Shown here: positions 35,869 to 45,120 of the stretch, piece after piece
How positions within the stretch are numbered: position 1 is the stretch's first letter
Layout of the letters: the number at the start of each line of letters is the position of its first letter
From: CAZVAR01 sp964625225
Lineage (GTDB): Bacteria > Pseudomonadota > Alphaproteobacteria > JAJUGE01
Reading direction: 5' to 3'
Assembly: GCA_964625225.1 (NCBI GenBank)
Contig: CAZVAR010000002.1
Location: 17,508-81,507, forward strand
Length of the DNA: 64,000 nt
Program-made: the position numbers and the translations under genes
Notes under the pieces: model-generated
Told to the model about the DNA's origin: nothing
The model's database searches: none
What the model saw: the letters and a program-made list of their open reading frames with translations, nothing else

Positions 35869-36692
35869 CAGCCGGTCGCGGCGCGCACGAGATCGAGCAG
35901 CCCCTGTTTCACGTCGGCATCGTCCGTCAACGGTTCGACGATCGCGGCGATCGAGGCGCTCAGGGGATCCATGCCGTCGCGCATCAGCATGGCGCAGTAG
36001 ACGAGCAGGCGTGTCGAGACCGTCTCCTCGAGATCGACGCCCTGGAGGCGGCGAAGCTGGATCGCGAGGTTCACCAGCGGCCGGCAGCGCTCGGGCGCGA
36101 GCCCGCTCTCGGCCGCGACGATCTCGACCTCCGCGTCGGGCGGCGGAAATCCGAACTCTATCGCGAGAAACCGTTGGCGCGTGCTGGGTTTCAACGACTT
36201 CAGAATGTTCTGGTAACCGGGATTGTAGGAGACCACCAGCATGAAGCGTTCCGGTGCGACCAGCAGTTCGCCGGTCCGCTCCAGCGGCAGGATGCGCCGG
36301 CTGTCGGTCAGCGGGTGGATCACGACGGTAACGTCCTTGCGTGCCTCCACCACCTCGTCGAGATAGCAGATCCCGCCCTGCCGCACCGCATGCGAGAGCG
36401 GGCCGTCCACCCAAACGGTTTCCCCGCCTTGCAGGAGGTAGCGTCCGGTGAGGTCAGCCGCCGTCAGATCGTCGTGGCAGGCAACGGTGAACAGGGGCAG
36501 CTGCAGCCGCGCGGCCATGTGGGCGACGAAGCGGGTCTTGCCGCACCCGGTCGGTCCCTTGAGCAACAGCGGCAGCCGGTTGCGGAACGCCGCCTCGAAC
36601 AGCGCGACTTCATTGCCGACCGGCCGGTAGAACGGGATGCCGTCTGCGGCAGCCCGTTCCAGCGCGGCCATCGGAGCGCTGGGGGAGGTCAT
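35868..36692 (-). CDS. norQ: NorQ, AAA+ ATPase of nitric oxide reductase
   Basis: 274 residues of the MoxR/CbbQ/NorQ AAA+ group. Walker A GPTGCGKT (46-53), Walker B GICYLDEV (about 107-113), and YNPGYQN (about 172-178), typical of NorQ/CbbQ. It pairs with NorD as a chaperone for activation of the NO reductase. The C-terminal region STRLLVYCAMLMRDG is typical too. It lies 37 bases downstream of norB and its stop overlaps the norD start by one base. Confidence 0.94.
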   Translation of the reverse strand: MTSPSAPMAALERAAADGIPFYRPVGNEVALFEAAFRNRLPLLLKGPTGCGKTRFVAHMAARLQLPLFTVACHDDLTAADLTGRYLLQGGETVWVDGPLSHAVRQGGICYLDEVVEARKDVTVVIHPLTDSRRILPLERTGELLVAPERFMLVVSYNPGYQNILKSLKPSTRQRFLAIEFGFPPPDAEVEIVAAESGLAPERCRPLVNLAIQLRRLQGVDLEETVSTRLLVYCAMLMRDGMDPLSASIAAIVEPLTDDADVKQGLLDLVRAATG

Positions 36693-36729
36693 CGCCGCCC
36701 CTGCACGACGCCCGAGGGCGGGGGGCCGC

Positions 36730-38091
36730 TCACTCGGCCGGCGCCGCCGGCCTGGCGATGGTCCCGGTCGGGCGTGTCACCTGGGCCCGCACCGGGCCGA
36801 GGATCGCGGCCACGAACAGCAGAACGCCGAACAGGACAAACGCGCCGGCGGTCAGGCGCATGACGTAGAACAGCACGAGCTGATCCTGCACCTCCATGAA
36901 ATACATGCCCATGACCCGCTGCAGATGGATTTGGACCGCGCCGCCGAAGGTGAGCGTCATCGCCATGAAGAACATGGCGGAGCTCATGATCCAGAAGCTC
37001 CACATATTGAGCACCTGGTTGTAGGGCTGCACGCCGCGCAGGCTCGGCATGGCGTAGCTGATGATCGCGAGATTGATCCCGACATAAGCGCCGAAAAAGG
37101 CGAGGTGGCCGTGCGCCGCAGTGACCTGCGTGCCGTGCGAGTAGTAATTGATTCCGTGCAGGGTATGCATGAAGCCCCAGACGCCGGCACCGAAGAAGGC
37201 CAGCACCGGCGTGCCGAGGCTCCACAGCAGGGCCGCCCGGTTCGGGTGCTCACGTCGGCCCTGATAGACCATGTAGAAGGCGAACAGAACCATTGCGAAA
37301 AACGGCAGCACTTCGAGAACGGAGAAGATGCTGCCGACCCACAGCCAATAGGACGGTAGACCGATCCAGAAATAATGGTGACCGGTGCCGAGGAGCCCGC
37401 TGAACAGCGACAGGCCGACGATGACGTACATCCATTTCTCGATGACTTCGCGGTCGACGCCGGTCAGCTTGATCAGCAGATAGGCCAGCAGGGCCGCCAT
37501 GATCAGCTCCCACACGCCCTCCACCCAGAGATGGACCACGTACCACCAGTACATCTTGTCCAGCACGAGATTGTGCGGGTTGTAGAAGGCGAAGAGATAA
37601 AAGATCGTGGCACCCCAAAGGCCGAGCAGCAGCACGCTTCCGACTGCAGTGCGGCGCCCCTTCAGATAGGTCATGGTCACGTTCGCCATGAACATGACGA
37701 CGGCGAGCGCGATGAGGATCTTGACCCAGGTCGGCTGCTCCAGGAACTCCCGCCCCTCGTAAATGCGGAAGGCGTAGCCGATCACCGCAGCCGCACCGGC
37801 GAAGGTGAGCACGACGAGTTGCACCAGCGCGAGCGGCCGGCTCCACAGGTCGCGCTCGGTCTCCTCCGGCAGCAGGTAATAGGTCGCGCCAAAGAAGCCG
37901 AGCAGCAGCCACACGATCAGCAGATTGGTGTGGATCATCCGCAGGACACTGAACGGCAACGTCTCCGCGAGAAAATTGGGGAATACGTAGACGATGCCGG
38001 CCAGCACGCCGAAAGTCACCTGGCCGACGAACAGCGCCATCGCGACGGCGAAGTACCAGTAGGCGACCCGCTGGGTCTCGTATCGCAGCAT
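36730..38091 (-). CDS. norB: NorB, nitric oxide reductase large subunit
   Basis: 453 residues, about 12 transmembrane helices, the cNOR catalytic subunit that reduces NO to N2O in the inner membrane. Ligands are where expected: His54 (low-spin haem), His187 and Glu191 in HLWVEGVWE plus His238-His239 (FeB site), and His327/His329 in AAHGHLAF (haem b3 and haem b). Starts MLRYETQRVAYWYF. It is 48 bases downstream of norC and should be co-transcribed. Confidence 0.96.
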   Translation of the reverse strand: MLRYETQRVAYWYFAVAMALFVGQVTFGVLAGIVYVFPNFLAETLPFSVLRMIHTNLLIVWLLLGFFGATYYLLPEETERDLWSRPLALVQLVVLTFAGAAAVIGYAFRIYEGREFLEQPTWVKILIALAVVMFMANVTMTYLKGRRTAVGSVLLLGLWGATIFYLFAFYNPHNLVLDKMYWWYVVHLWVEGVWELIMAALLAYLLIKLTGVDREVIEKWMYVIVGLSLFSGLLGTGHHYFWIGLPSYWLWVGSIFSVLEVLPFFAMVLFAFYMVYQGRREHPNRAALLWSLGTPVLAFFGAGVWGFMHTLHGINYYSHGTQVTAAHGHLAFFGAYVGINLAIISYAMPSLRGVQPYNQVLNMWSFWIMSSAMFFMAMTLTFGGAVQIHLQRVMGMYFMEVQDQLVLFYVMRLTAGAFVLFGVLLFVAAILGPVRAQVTRPTGTIARPAAPAE

Positions 38092-38139
38092 TTCCTTCGC
38101 CTTTCCTCTTCGTGCTCTTGGGACCGGACGGGGACGGTT

Positions 38140-38586
38140 TCAGCCGGCTTCGGTAGGCGGCCAGTTCAGCGTGTCGATCTCGCTCGTCCAGCGGAAAAAC
38201 TCGGCGAGATCGTTGAGCTGTTCGTCGGTCAGATTGAACTGCGGCATCTGGCGCCGACCCTCGATGCCGGTCGGTTGGGCCTGCATCCAGGCCTTGATCG
38301 CCTCGCGTGCGCCGTCGGGATCGTCGCGGCCGCCGTAGCGGATCCAGACATTGCCCAGCTCGGGAGCGAAATAGGCGCCCTCGCCGAGCAGCGTGTGGCA
38401 GTTGATGCAGGAGTTCTGTTCCCATACCCGCTTACCGCGGGCGACGGCCTCGCTCATCTCCGGCGTGGAGACCGTGACCGCATACCAGTGGCTGTGACCC
38501 GAAAGGGCGAGGAAGACGACAAGGAAGAAAATCGATCCACCGTAAAAGATGTTGCGGGCGGTTGCCCGCGTAAGTCCTTGCCCCAT
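38140..38586 (-). CDS. norC: NorC, nitric oxide reductase cytochrome c subunit
   Basis: 148 residues: one N-terminal membrane anchor (about 12-30, FYGGSIFFLVVFLALSGH) and a periplasmic c-type cytochrome with CINCH (Cys60, Cys63, His64) and the axial Met114 in RRQMPQFN. It donates electrons to NorB. The Met at 38586 is chosen since GGGAGGGG lies just upstream; a longer frame goes back to 38919 without support. It is the first gene of norCBQD; norE is absent from the window. Confidence 0.95.
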   Translation of the reverse strand: MGQGLTRATARNIFYGGSIFFLVVFLALSGHSHWYAVTVSTPEMSEAVARGKRVWEQNSCINCHTLLGEGAYFAPELGNVWIRYGGRDDPDGAREAIKAWMQAQPTGIEGRRQMPQFNLTDEQLNDLAEFFRWTSEIDTLNWPPTEAG

Positions 38587-38976
38587 GGCGTTCGCCCCTC
38601 CCTGAAATAGGAAAATCGTGCAATCCCCGGAACGGAGTACCTCTTGACGGTGTGGACCAGCGATACCGAATAGGGAAGGCTCATCGCCGCCTACGGTCAA
38701 GCGGAATGAACCTTCCGGGATCATTCGGCTCTTTCCGGTAATTCGAAGCGATCCCTTTCGAAGGGCTCGGATTCGACCGGGCACCCGTTGCCGGATGCGC
38801 CGAGGCGTCGCAGCGGGCCGTCCGCCGCCGGCCGTCCCGGGCACGATGCCGGAGACGGCCTCACCCGCACCGACGCGGTTGCGAGCGGTCGGCGGCCGCG
38901 TCGGGAGGAGCCGATTCACGGTGCCGGCCCGGAACAGCCGGAGCGCTCCGGCGGCAGGAGGTGTCCCTGGACAGCG
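38587..38976. other. Region upstream of norC, no gene supported
   Basis: About 390 bases that must carry the norC promoter. I looked for an FNR/NnrR-type dyad (TTGAT or TTGNC paired with its complement) and did not find one with correct spacing: TTGAC at about 38643 and GGTCAA near 38695 do not form a canonical site. No frame has clear protein character. Confidence 0.5.
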
Positions 38977-39324
38977 TTAAGGATTGCGCCGGGTCGGGTC
39001 GGCGGCCGCTGCTCCTGATGCCGGTGGCCTCGGCTCGAACCTGGCGTGCGGACCGGCTCGGAGGGTGGGAAGAGGGCGGGCGATCCGCTGCAGGTCGCCG
39101 GTGAGCTCGCACAGCGCGAAGGATGCTGCGAAGACCCGCCCGGCCGCGATGCCCGGTAGCGGCTCGGTGGTGCGGCCGAGAGGGTACCGCACGCCGCCAT
39201 GTGCCGTTTCGGGGAAGACGAGCGGAGCGGTCATGGTTCCGACCATGGTGCCGAGCACGATCACGGGCACCCGGATACACGCGGCTGCCACCCCGTCGCT
39301 GCCGGCAGCGAGGATCGGAGTCAC
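38977..39324 (-). CDS. Hypothetical protein (uncertain)
   Basis: A 115-residue minus-strand frame from a GTG at 39324. It has the codon-position composition of genuine genes over its 3' part (third positions almost all G/C, second positions about half). Composition is protein-like, with a hydrophobic stretch (IRVPVIVLGTMVGTMTAPLVF) near residues 17-37. No domain or ribosome binding site is recognised. It ends about 390 bases from norC and starts 150 bases downstream of the MLE-like gene's stop. Could be spurious. Confidence 0.3.
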   Translation of the reverse strand: MTPILAAGSDGVAAACIRVPVIVLGTMVGTMTAPLVFPETAHGGVRYPLGRTTEPLPGIAAGRVFAASFALCELTGDLQRIARPLPTLRAGPHARFEPRPPASGAAAADPTRRNP

Positions 39325-39476
39325 CGCCGCCAGACCGCAGCGTGTCCCCGGGCGCGGCGATCAGGCCGGACGGCCCCTGCTCGCGAAGCGACATGATCGA
39401 CCCGAACCCCGAGGGAGACACGGCCCGGGGAGCACCCCCGCGGGGCGATCGGGTTGCGTGCCGGCGGCCGGCGGGA

Positions 39477-40604
39477 TCAGGTCAAAATCTCGACGGCGTA
39501 TGTCCGGAGCCGATCCTCGTCCACCGCGATGCCGAGCCCCGGCGTGGTCGGTACCACCACCTTGCCGTCGCGGACGGGGAAGGGCTCGGCCAGGAGGTCC
39601 TCGGCCAGATAGTAGGTTGCCTGATAGAACTCGCAGCCAAGCGAGATGTTCGGCGTCGCCGCGATCATATGGGTGCCCGCGAGATGGGCGATGCCGGTCT
39701 CGAACATGTCGCCGCCATAGCAGGCGATGCCGGCCGCCTCGGCGATGCCGGCGATCTGCTGGCCGCGGCGCAGGCCGCCGCATTTCATGATCTTGACGCT
39801 GATCAGGTCGGCCGCACGCATGGACGCGACCCGCAGCGCGTCGGCCGGCGTGAAGGCGCTCTCGTCGGCCATGATCGGCGTGTCGACGGCCCGGGCGATC
39901 GCCGCCAGCGCCTCGACCTGGTCACCGGGGACGGGCTGTTCGATGAAGGTCGGGCGGAAGCGCTCCATGTCCCGGACCTGCCGCAGCGCATCCCACGGCT
40001 GGAGGCCCTGATTGTAGTCGATGCGCAGATCGGCGTCGGCCGGCAGGTCGGCGCGCAGCCGCTCCATGCGGGCCATGTCCTCGTGGTGTCCGGCGAAGCC
40101 GGTCTTGACCTTGAAGACGCGCAGGCCGTCGGCGCAGAGCTGCCGGACCATCTCCAGATCCGCGCCGAAATCGGGGTTGGCGATTGAGAAGCTGAGCGGA
40201 ATCTCGTCGCGGACACGGCCGCCGAGCAGGTCGCAGATCGGCATCCCCTTCGCCTTGCCGACGATGTCGAGCAGGGCCGTCTCCAGCGCCGCCTTCGCCT
40301 CGCCGCAATGGACGACGGTCCGGTCGGCGCGGCGCATCAGCCACTCGACCCGGAACGGATCGGCACCGAGCAGCAGCGGGCGCAGATGGATGTGCAGCGC
40401 CGCGGCGTTCGCCTCCGCCGTGCCGGTGAACACCGCCCAGGGCGCGCCCTCGCCCCAGCCGGTGATGCCGGCGTCGGTGTCGAGGCGCAGGATCACGTTG
40501 ACGCTCTCGCTGACGTCGCCGATGCCGTGGGAATGAACGGCCTTCACCGGGATGCGCGTCACGTAGACGGTGACGCCGGTGATCGCGATGCCGCTCGCAG
40601 CCAT
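39477..40604 (-). CDS. Enolase-superfamily enzyme, muconate-cycloisomerase subgroup
   Basis: 375 residues. Catalytic layout matches the muconate lactonizing enzyme subgroup: the KxK pair Lys165/Lys167 in VFKVKTG, metal ligands Asp196 (DYNQG), Glu222 (IEQP) and Asp247 (ADES), and Lys271 (VKIMKCGG) on the other face; all are spaced as I recall for P. putida MLE with an offset of two. It abstracts the alpha proton of a carboxylate; the specific reaction (cycloisomerisation, epimerisation, dehydration) cannot be told. It is the last gene of the trio MmgE/PrpD - aspartate-dehydrogenase-like - MLE, two bases downstream of its neighbour. Confidence 0.9.
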   Translation of the reverse strand: MAASGIAITGVTVYVTRIPVKAVHSHGIGDVSESVNVILRLDTDAGITGWGEGAPWAVFTGTAEANAAALHIHLRPLLLGADPFRVEWLMRRADRTVVHCGEAKAALETALLDIVGKAKGMPICDLLGGRVRDEIPLSFSIANPDFGADLEMVRQLCADGLRVFKVKTGFAGHHEDMARMERLRADLPADADLRIDYNQGLQPWDALRQVRDMERFRPTFIEQPVPGDQVEALAAIARAVDTPIMADESAFTPADALRVASMRAADLISVKIMKCGGLRRGQQIAGIAEAAGIACYGGDMFETGIAHLAGTHMIAATPNISLGCEFYQATYYLAEDLLAEPFPVRDGKVVVPTTPGLGIAVDEDRLRTYAVEILT

Positions 40605-40606
40605 GG

Positions 40607-41446
40607 TCAGCTCCCAACCCGGATCGGGGAGACCATGTTGCGCAGCGCCGCCATGATGCTCGGCGCGACGATCCGGCTGGTGTTTCGGTTGGCCGGAGAG
40701 GGGCGGTTAAAGGCGGTCATGTCGAGCCGCACCGCCTCGGCATCGACTTCGACATGGTGGATGGCGCCGGGAATGTCGGGGTCGCACCAGACCTCGATCT
40801 GGGTCCGGTCGAGGCCGACGCCGGCCAGGCTCAGCGCCACCGCCACGTTGAAGTGCCGCGGGAAGGCGGCCGCCGCTTCGCGGGCGGTCCCCTGAAAGAC
40901 GCGCACCGGCGCCTCGGGCGGGGTCGAGAAGTCGAAGCCCTGCGCCTTGATGTAGGGCTCCTTCGCAAGCGAGTCCGGCCGGATTCGCGATGTCAACGAC
41001 ACCGTGCCGATGCCCGACTCGCGGGCGCAGCGGATTTCGTCCAGGCCGGGCATCGCGCCGTTGGCGATCTGAATCACTCCGCCATGCCGTTCTGCGAGCT
41101 CGATTAGGTCGAGATGGGCTGCGAGCGCGCCGACGCTGACCGCGACCAGCGTCTTTCCGGCGGTCAGCGTCGCCCGGGCGATCTCCGGGAAAGCGTCGTA
41201 GGTGGCGCACTCGACGACCACCTCCGCGTGCTGCGGCAGCTCGGTGGCGGGGACCACCAGCGGGCGCGGATCGAGGTCGGCGCTCGCTTCGCGTGCGCGG
41301 CCGAGATCGCCGGCCGAGATCGCGGTCAGGCGCACCTGCGGGATCTCGCCGGCGGCCAGCCGCGGGCCGAGTTGCCGGCCGACATTACCGTAGCCGGCGA
41401 GTGCCACGCGGAGCGGATTGTCCCGGGTGTAGCGGAGGGCGGTCAT
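40607..41446 (-). CDS. Aspartate dehydrogenase-like protein
   Basis: 279 residues. An N-terminal Rossmann motif (VALAGYGNVGRQL) is followed by VECATYDAFPEIA and GALAAHLDLIELAERHGG, then the C-terminal NVAVALSLAGVGLDRTQIEVWCDPDIPGAIHHVEV typical of the NadX/aspartate dehydrogenase family (NAD(P)-dependent, makes iminoaspartate or deaminates related amino acids). Clearly paralogous to the protein at 59322. In the sequence GAMPGLDEIRCA the family's acidic site is present. Located between MmgE/PrpD (gap 4) and the MLE-like gene (gap 2), so it is part of a tight three-gene operon; true substrate may not be aspartate. Confidence 0.85.
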   Translation of the reverse strand: MTALRYTRDNPLRVALAGYGNVGRQLGPRLAAGEIPQVRLTAISAGDLGRAREASADLDPRPLVVPATELPQHAEVVVECATYDAFPEIARATLTAGKTLVAVSVGALAAHLDLIELAERHGGVIQIANGAMPGLDEIRCARESGIGTVSLTSRIRPDSLAKEPYIKAQGFDFSTPPEAPVRVFQGTAREAAAAFPRHFNVAVALSLAGVGLDRTQIEVWCDPDIPGAIHHVEVDAEAVRLDMTAFNRPSPANRNTSRIVAPSIMAALRNMVSPIRVGS

Positions 41447-41450
41447 CGTC

Positions 41451-42836
41451 TCAGTCTCCTGCCGGCACGCCGAGCAAGGCGGCGAGTCGCGTCAGGTCGG
41501 GTGCCGCCGGCAGCCCCTCGATCGCCGCACGCAGCTCCGCGACGCGGCCGGCCGAGGCGACGGTGCCGGCGAGCGCCTCGAACTTGGCTTCGAGCTCGGC
41601 CTCGCTCATCGGCGTCTCCGGATAGCCGCGGGCGATGTCGTTGCGACGGGTGTAGGTCATGCCGCCGCGCGTCGTCACCTCGATGACGGTCGCATAGAAA
41701 TCGGGGAACAGGCGCTCGAGCTCGCCCTCGTCGGCGACGACGTGGACGCGGCGGCAGAGATCGGCGACCACCGGATCGCTCAGGCGCCGGTCGATGAAGA
41801 TGTCGGCGACCTTCAGACCACGATCGGCAATGGCGACGGGCAGGATGTACTGCGCACAGTGGCTCTTGAGCGGGTTGCCGTCGACGCAATGCACACCCGA
41901 GCGCGGGAAGTGCATCACCACCCGCTCAATGTCGGCCGGTTTCAGGTCCTCCTCGCGCACGAGCGCCAACAGCGCGTCCAGCGCCGGGTGCAGGAAGGAG
42001 ACGCAGGAATAGGGTTTGATCGCCAGCTCCATGATGCCATCCCAGCGCTGGCCGAGCTCCTCGGTCAGCTTGTCCGGCGACGGGTTGCGGCTGAAGGCGC
42101 CGAAGATCGTGTGGCCATGATCGAAGATCGCGGTCGGCCCGCCGAAGCCGCTTCCGGCCAGGAGGGCCGCCGTCACGCCGTTGCGCGCGGCCATTCCCAT
42201 CTGGAAGGGGCGGGCGTTCTCGGTCGGGTCGCTTTCCCAGGCCATCATGCCGGACGCCTGGCAGCCGGCAAGGCCGAAGGCGCGGACCATCGCCTCGGCG
42301 TCGAGGCCGAGCAGGTGACCCGCGGCGGCCGTTGCGCCGAAGGTGCCGCAGACGGCCGAGGGGTGGAAGCCGAGCCGATATTGCTCGGCCGGGCCGAGGG
42401 CGATCGAGACGCGGTACTCGATCTCGCAGCCGATCGCGACGGCATCGAGGAAGCGCTGCCCGGTCGCGCCGGTCCGCTCGCCGACGGCAAGCGCCGTCGG
42501 CACCATGATCGCGATCGGGTGCAGGATGCCCTCGGGATGGTGGGGCTCGATGTCGCAGGCGTAGCCCATCGTGCCGTTCGCCAGCGCGGCATGGACGCAG
42601 CCGGTGCGGAAGCCGTGCCCGACCACGACCGATTCCGGCGTGCCGCTCTGGTCCCGGGCGAAGGCGGCGATCAGTCGGCCGGTCGAATAGGCCGGGTTCG
42701 CCGCAGCCAGGAGTGCGCCGATGCCGTCCAGCACGACGGTCCGGGTGCGCGCCCGCACCGCGTCGGGAACCGCCGCGCCGCTGGTGAAGGCGGCGAGCGC
42801 CTCGGTCATTGCGGCCCGCGCCTCGGAATGTGCCAT
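41451..42836 (-). CDS. MmgE/PrpD family protein
   Basis: 461 residues of the 2-methylcitrate dehydratase/iminodisuccinate epimerase/immune-responsive gene 1 family. Features: YACDIEPHHPEGILHPIAIMVPTALAV, LGFHPSAVCGTFGATAAAG, and KPYSCVSFLHPALDAL. Family members dehydrate or epimerise citrate-like or iminodisuccinate-like acids. Coupled with an aspartate-dehydrogenase-like gene four bases downstream, an iminodisuccinate-type or amino-dicarboxylate substrate is a reasonable inference. Lies about 290 bases downstream of the TRAP permease on the same strand. Confidence 0.9.
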   Translation of the reverse strand: MAHSEARAAMTEALAAFTSGAAVPDAVRARTRTVVLDGIGALLAAANPAYSTGRLIAAFARDQSGTPESVVVGHGFRTGCVHAALANGTMGYACDIEPHHPEGILHPIAIMVPTALAVGERTGATGQRFLDAVAIGCEIEYRVSIALGPAEQYRLGFHPSAVCGTFGATAAAGHLLGLDAEAMVRAFGLAGCQASGMMAWESDPTENARPFQMGMAARNGVTAALLAGSGFGGPTAIFDHGHTIFGAFSRNPSPDKLTEELGQRWDGIMELAIKPYSCVSFLHPALDALLALVREEDLKPADIERVVMHFPRSGVHCVDGNPLKSHCAQYILPVAIADRGLKVADIFIDRRLSDPVVADLCRRVHVVADEGELERLFPDFYATVIEVTTRGGMTYTRRNDIARGYPETPMSEAELEAKFEALAGTVASAGRVAELRAAIEGLPAAPDLTRLAALLGVPAGD

Positions 42837-43130
42837 CTCGCCCCTGTCCTCCCGCCGAACGTTCCGCCGGAATTACGCGCGCCGCGGCTGCGTCCTGTCA
42901 ATTGCCCGGTTCGGGACGTGCGGCGGGCCGGAGAACAGCGAAACCGTCGACGCTCGCCGACATCCGTCGGAACCGGCGCAGCCGAGTGCCGGCATCGGGT
43001 CGATGCTCCGGAGACGGACGAGACGGGTCGATATGGTGCCTCCGCAAAAGGGGCGATGCGCTTGCGTCATGAAACATGTCCTGCATCCGGCCTCCACCGT
43101 GTGCCCGTCTCGCATACCCTCTGAACGGGT

Positions 43131-45029
43131 CTAGTCGCGAGCGGCGGCCTTGTCGGCGGCCGGGCCTCGGAACAGGACGGGGAGCCAGTAAAGGGCGGCG
43201 AGCACAGCCAGTTCGGCGGCGATGCGGGGCCATGCGTCGTAGGTCTCCAGGAGCACCAGCAGCAGGCCCCCGAAGACCAGCGCCAGGCGCAGCGGCACGC
43301 CGAGATCGACCCGGAACCAGCCGAACAGGCCGGCGGCGACGATGGTGAGGCCGAGCAGGTTGACCAGGAGCTGCCCGACGATCTCCGGCGCCGGGGCCTG
43401 CAGCATCAGCGCCGGCGTGTAGAGATAGCTGAAGCCGATGACGAACCCGGCGAGGGCGAGGCGCCAGGCGGCGAAGCCGGTGCGCATCGGGTCGGCCTTG
43501 GCGATCGACGCCGCGGCGTAGGAGGCGACCGAGACCGGCGGCGTCGCGTCCGCCAGAATGGAGAAGTAGAACACGAAGAGATGTGCCGCCAGCACCGGCA
43601 CGTCCATGCCGATCAGGATCGGCGCACCGATCGAGGCGCCGATGATATAGGCCGCCGTGGTCGGCACGCCCATGCCGAGGATCAGCGTCGTCACCATCAG
43701 CAATCCGCCGGCCAGCAGCAGGTTGCCGCCGGAGAAGGAGGTGATGATGGTCGAGAAGGAGATGACGATCCCGGTGACGGTCAGGCAGGCGACGAACATG
43801 CCGGCACCGGCACAGGCGAGCGCCACGATCACCATGTTCTTCCCGCCCGCGACCAGCATGGCCCAGAGCTGCCGCGGATAGATCCGCGTCTCGCGCCGCA
43901 GCCAGGAGACCGGCAGGACGGTGACGATCGCCCAGAAGGCGGCATAGTGCGGCGAGAAGTCCCGGAACAGCAGCACCAGCAGCACCATCACCGGCGCCAG
44001 CAGGTGCAGGTCCTTCAGGACGACGCGCCAGTCGGGGATCTCCGACGGATCGCAGCCCTGGAGCTGCATGCGCTTCGCCTCGAAATGCACGCAGACCAGG
44101 ATCATGAAGAAGTAACAGACGGCGCCGATCGTGGCCGCGACGATAATCTGCGAATAGGGGATGTTGGTGATCTCGGCCATCACGAAGGCACCCGCGCCCA
44201 TCACCGGCGGCATGACTTGGCCGCCGACGCTGGACGCAGCCTCCACCCCGCCGGCGAAGCTGCGGCGGTAGCCGAGCCGGATCATCGCCGGGATCGTGAA
44301 GGAGCCGGTCGTGAACACGTTGGCGGTGGACGAGCCGCTGATTGTGCCGAACAGGGCGGAGCTGATGACCGCGACCTTGCCGGGGCCGCCCGACTGCCGG
44401 CCGGCGACCCTCGTGCCGAGATTATGGAACAGCCGCCCGACGCCGCTGCCGTCGATAAAAGCGCCGAAGATGATGAAGATTGCCACCATCGTCGCCGAGA
44501 TTCCGGTGATGGCGCCGTACATGCCCATGCCGTTGAGCAGGTACATCGTCTCCACGATCTCGGAGAAGCTCATGTCCCGGTAATGCAGGATGCCGGGCGA
44601 ATATTCGGTGACGAAGAGGTAGAAGATGCCGAGGCCGAGCAGGCCGGCCAGCACCGGCGTCACCGCGCGCCGCAGCGCCTCGAGCATCAGCAGCGTCGCG
44701 AGCGTGCCGAGAACGAGTTCCGCCGGCAGAAGCGGATCGACGTTCTCGAAGCGGAGGTTGATCCGGAAGGCCTCGCGCCAGGAGTAGAGGTGCGGCAGCG
44801 TGGCGAGCAACGCCAGGCCCCAGTCGGCTGCCGAGGGCCGGTGTTTCGGCGAGCGCGGACCCGCGGGAAAGAGCAGGAAGGCGAGCGGCAGCAGGAACAG
44901 CAGGTGGAAGGAGCGCTGCGTGCGCGGCTCATAGAAGCCGAACCCGGCGGTCCACAGATGGAACAGCGTGGCGGCGGCGGCCCAGAGCGCGATTACGACG
45001 CCGATGCTGCCGCGCACCTCACGCATCAT
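43131..45029 (-). CDS. TRAP transporter fused permease (TAXI-type DctQM)
   Basis: 632 residues with about 16-18 hydrophobic segments: an N-terminal DctQ-like part (about 1-120), then a DctM-like channel with LFGTISGSSTANVFTTGSFTIPAMIRLG, AASSVGGQVMPPVMGAGAFVMAEI, and MGVPTTAAYIIGASIGAPILI. This fused 4TM/12TM architecture is typical of TAXI-family TRAP systems, for which the preceding gene (45206-46174) encodes the receptor. Inner membrane. Met at 45029 or 45026 with GAGGTCC upstream. Palindromic repeat elements lie between receptor and permease genes. Confidence 0.93.
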   Translation of the reverse strand: MMREVRGSIGVVIALWAAAATLFHLWTAGFGFYEPRTQRSFHLLFLLPLAFLLFPAGPRSPKHRPSAADWGLALLATLPHLYSWREAFRINLRFENVDPLLPAELVLGTLATLLMLEALRRAVTPVLAGLLGLGIFYLFVTEYSPGILHYRDMSFSEIVETMYLLNGMGMYGAITGISATMVAIFIIFGAFIDGSGVGRLFHNLGTRVAGRQSGGPGKVAVISSALFGTISGSSTANVFTTGSFTIPAMIRLGYRRSFAGGVEAASSVGGQVMPPVMGAGAFVMAEITNIPYSQIIVAATIGAVCYFFMILVCVHFEAKRMQLQGCDPSEIPDWRVVLKDLHLLAPVMVLLVLLFRDFSPHYAAFWAIVTVLPVSWLRRETRIYPRQLWAMLVAGGKNMVIVALACAGAGMFVACLTVTGIVISFSTIITSFSGGNLLLAGGLLMVTTLILGMGVPTTAAYIIGASIGAPILIGMDVPVLAAHLFVFYFSILADATPPVSVASYAAASIAKADPMRTGFAAWRLALAGFVIGFSYLYTPALMLQAPAPEIVGQLLVNLLGLTIVAAGLFGWFRVDLGVPLRLALVFGGLLLVLLETYDAWPRIAAELAVLAALYWLPVLFRGPAADKAAARD

Positions 45030-45077
45030 CGGTGGACCTCATGATGACCGAGCACCGGCGGGCAGGATATCCCCGAC

Positions 45078-45120
45078 CTTCGAGACGGCCACTGCGCGGC
45101 CGCCTCGGGGTGAGGATATC
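45078..45120. repeat. REP-like palindromic element, copy 1
   Basis: CGAGACGGCC (45081-45090) pairs with GGCCGCCTCG (45098-45107) with one mismatch across a seven-base loop. The flanks, CTTCGAGAC at the left and GGGTGAGGATATCC at the right, look like the alphaproteobacterial REP element (CTTCGAGAC...CTCAGGATGAGG type). It sits in the 176-base gap between the TAXI receptor and permease genes. Confidence 0.6.

Noticed and set aside
33934..36414. An 826-codon frame covering norD and part of norQ
   Set aside because: The part upstream of 35868 is antisense/out-of-frame noise over norQ; the NorD start at 35868 overlaps the norQ stop.
38587..38720. An FNR/NnrR-type site upstream of norC
   Set aside because: TTGAC and GGTCAA elements are present but not in the correct spacing or orientation.
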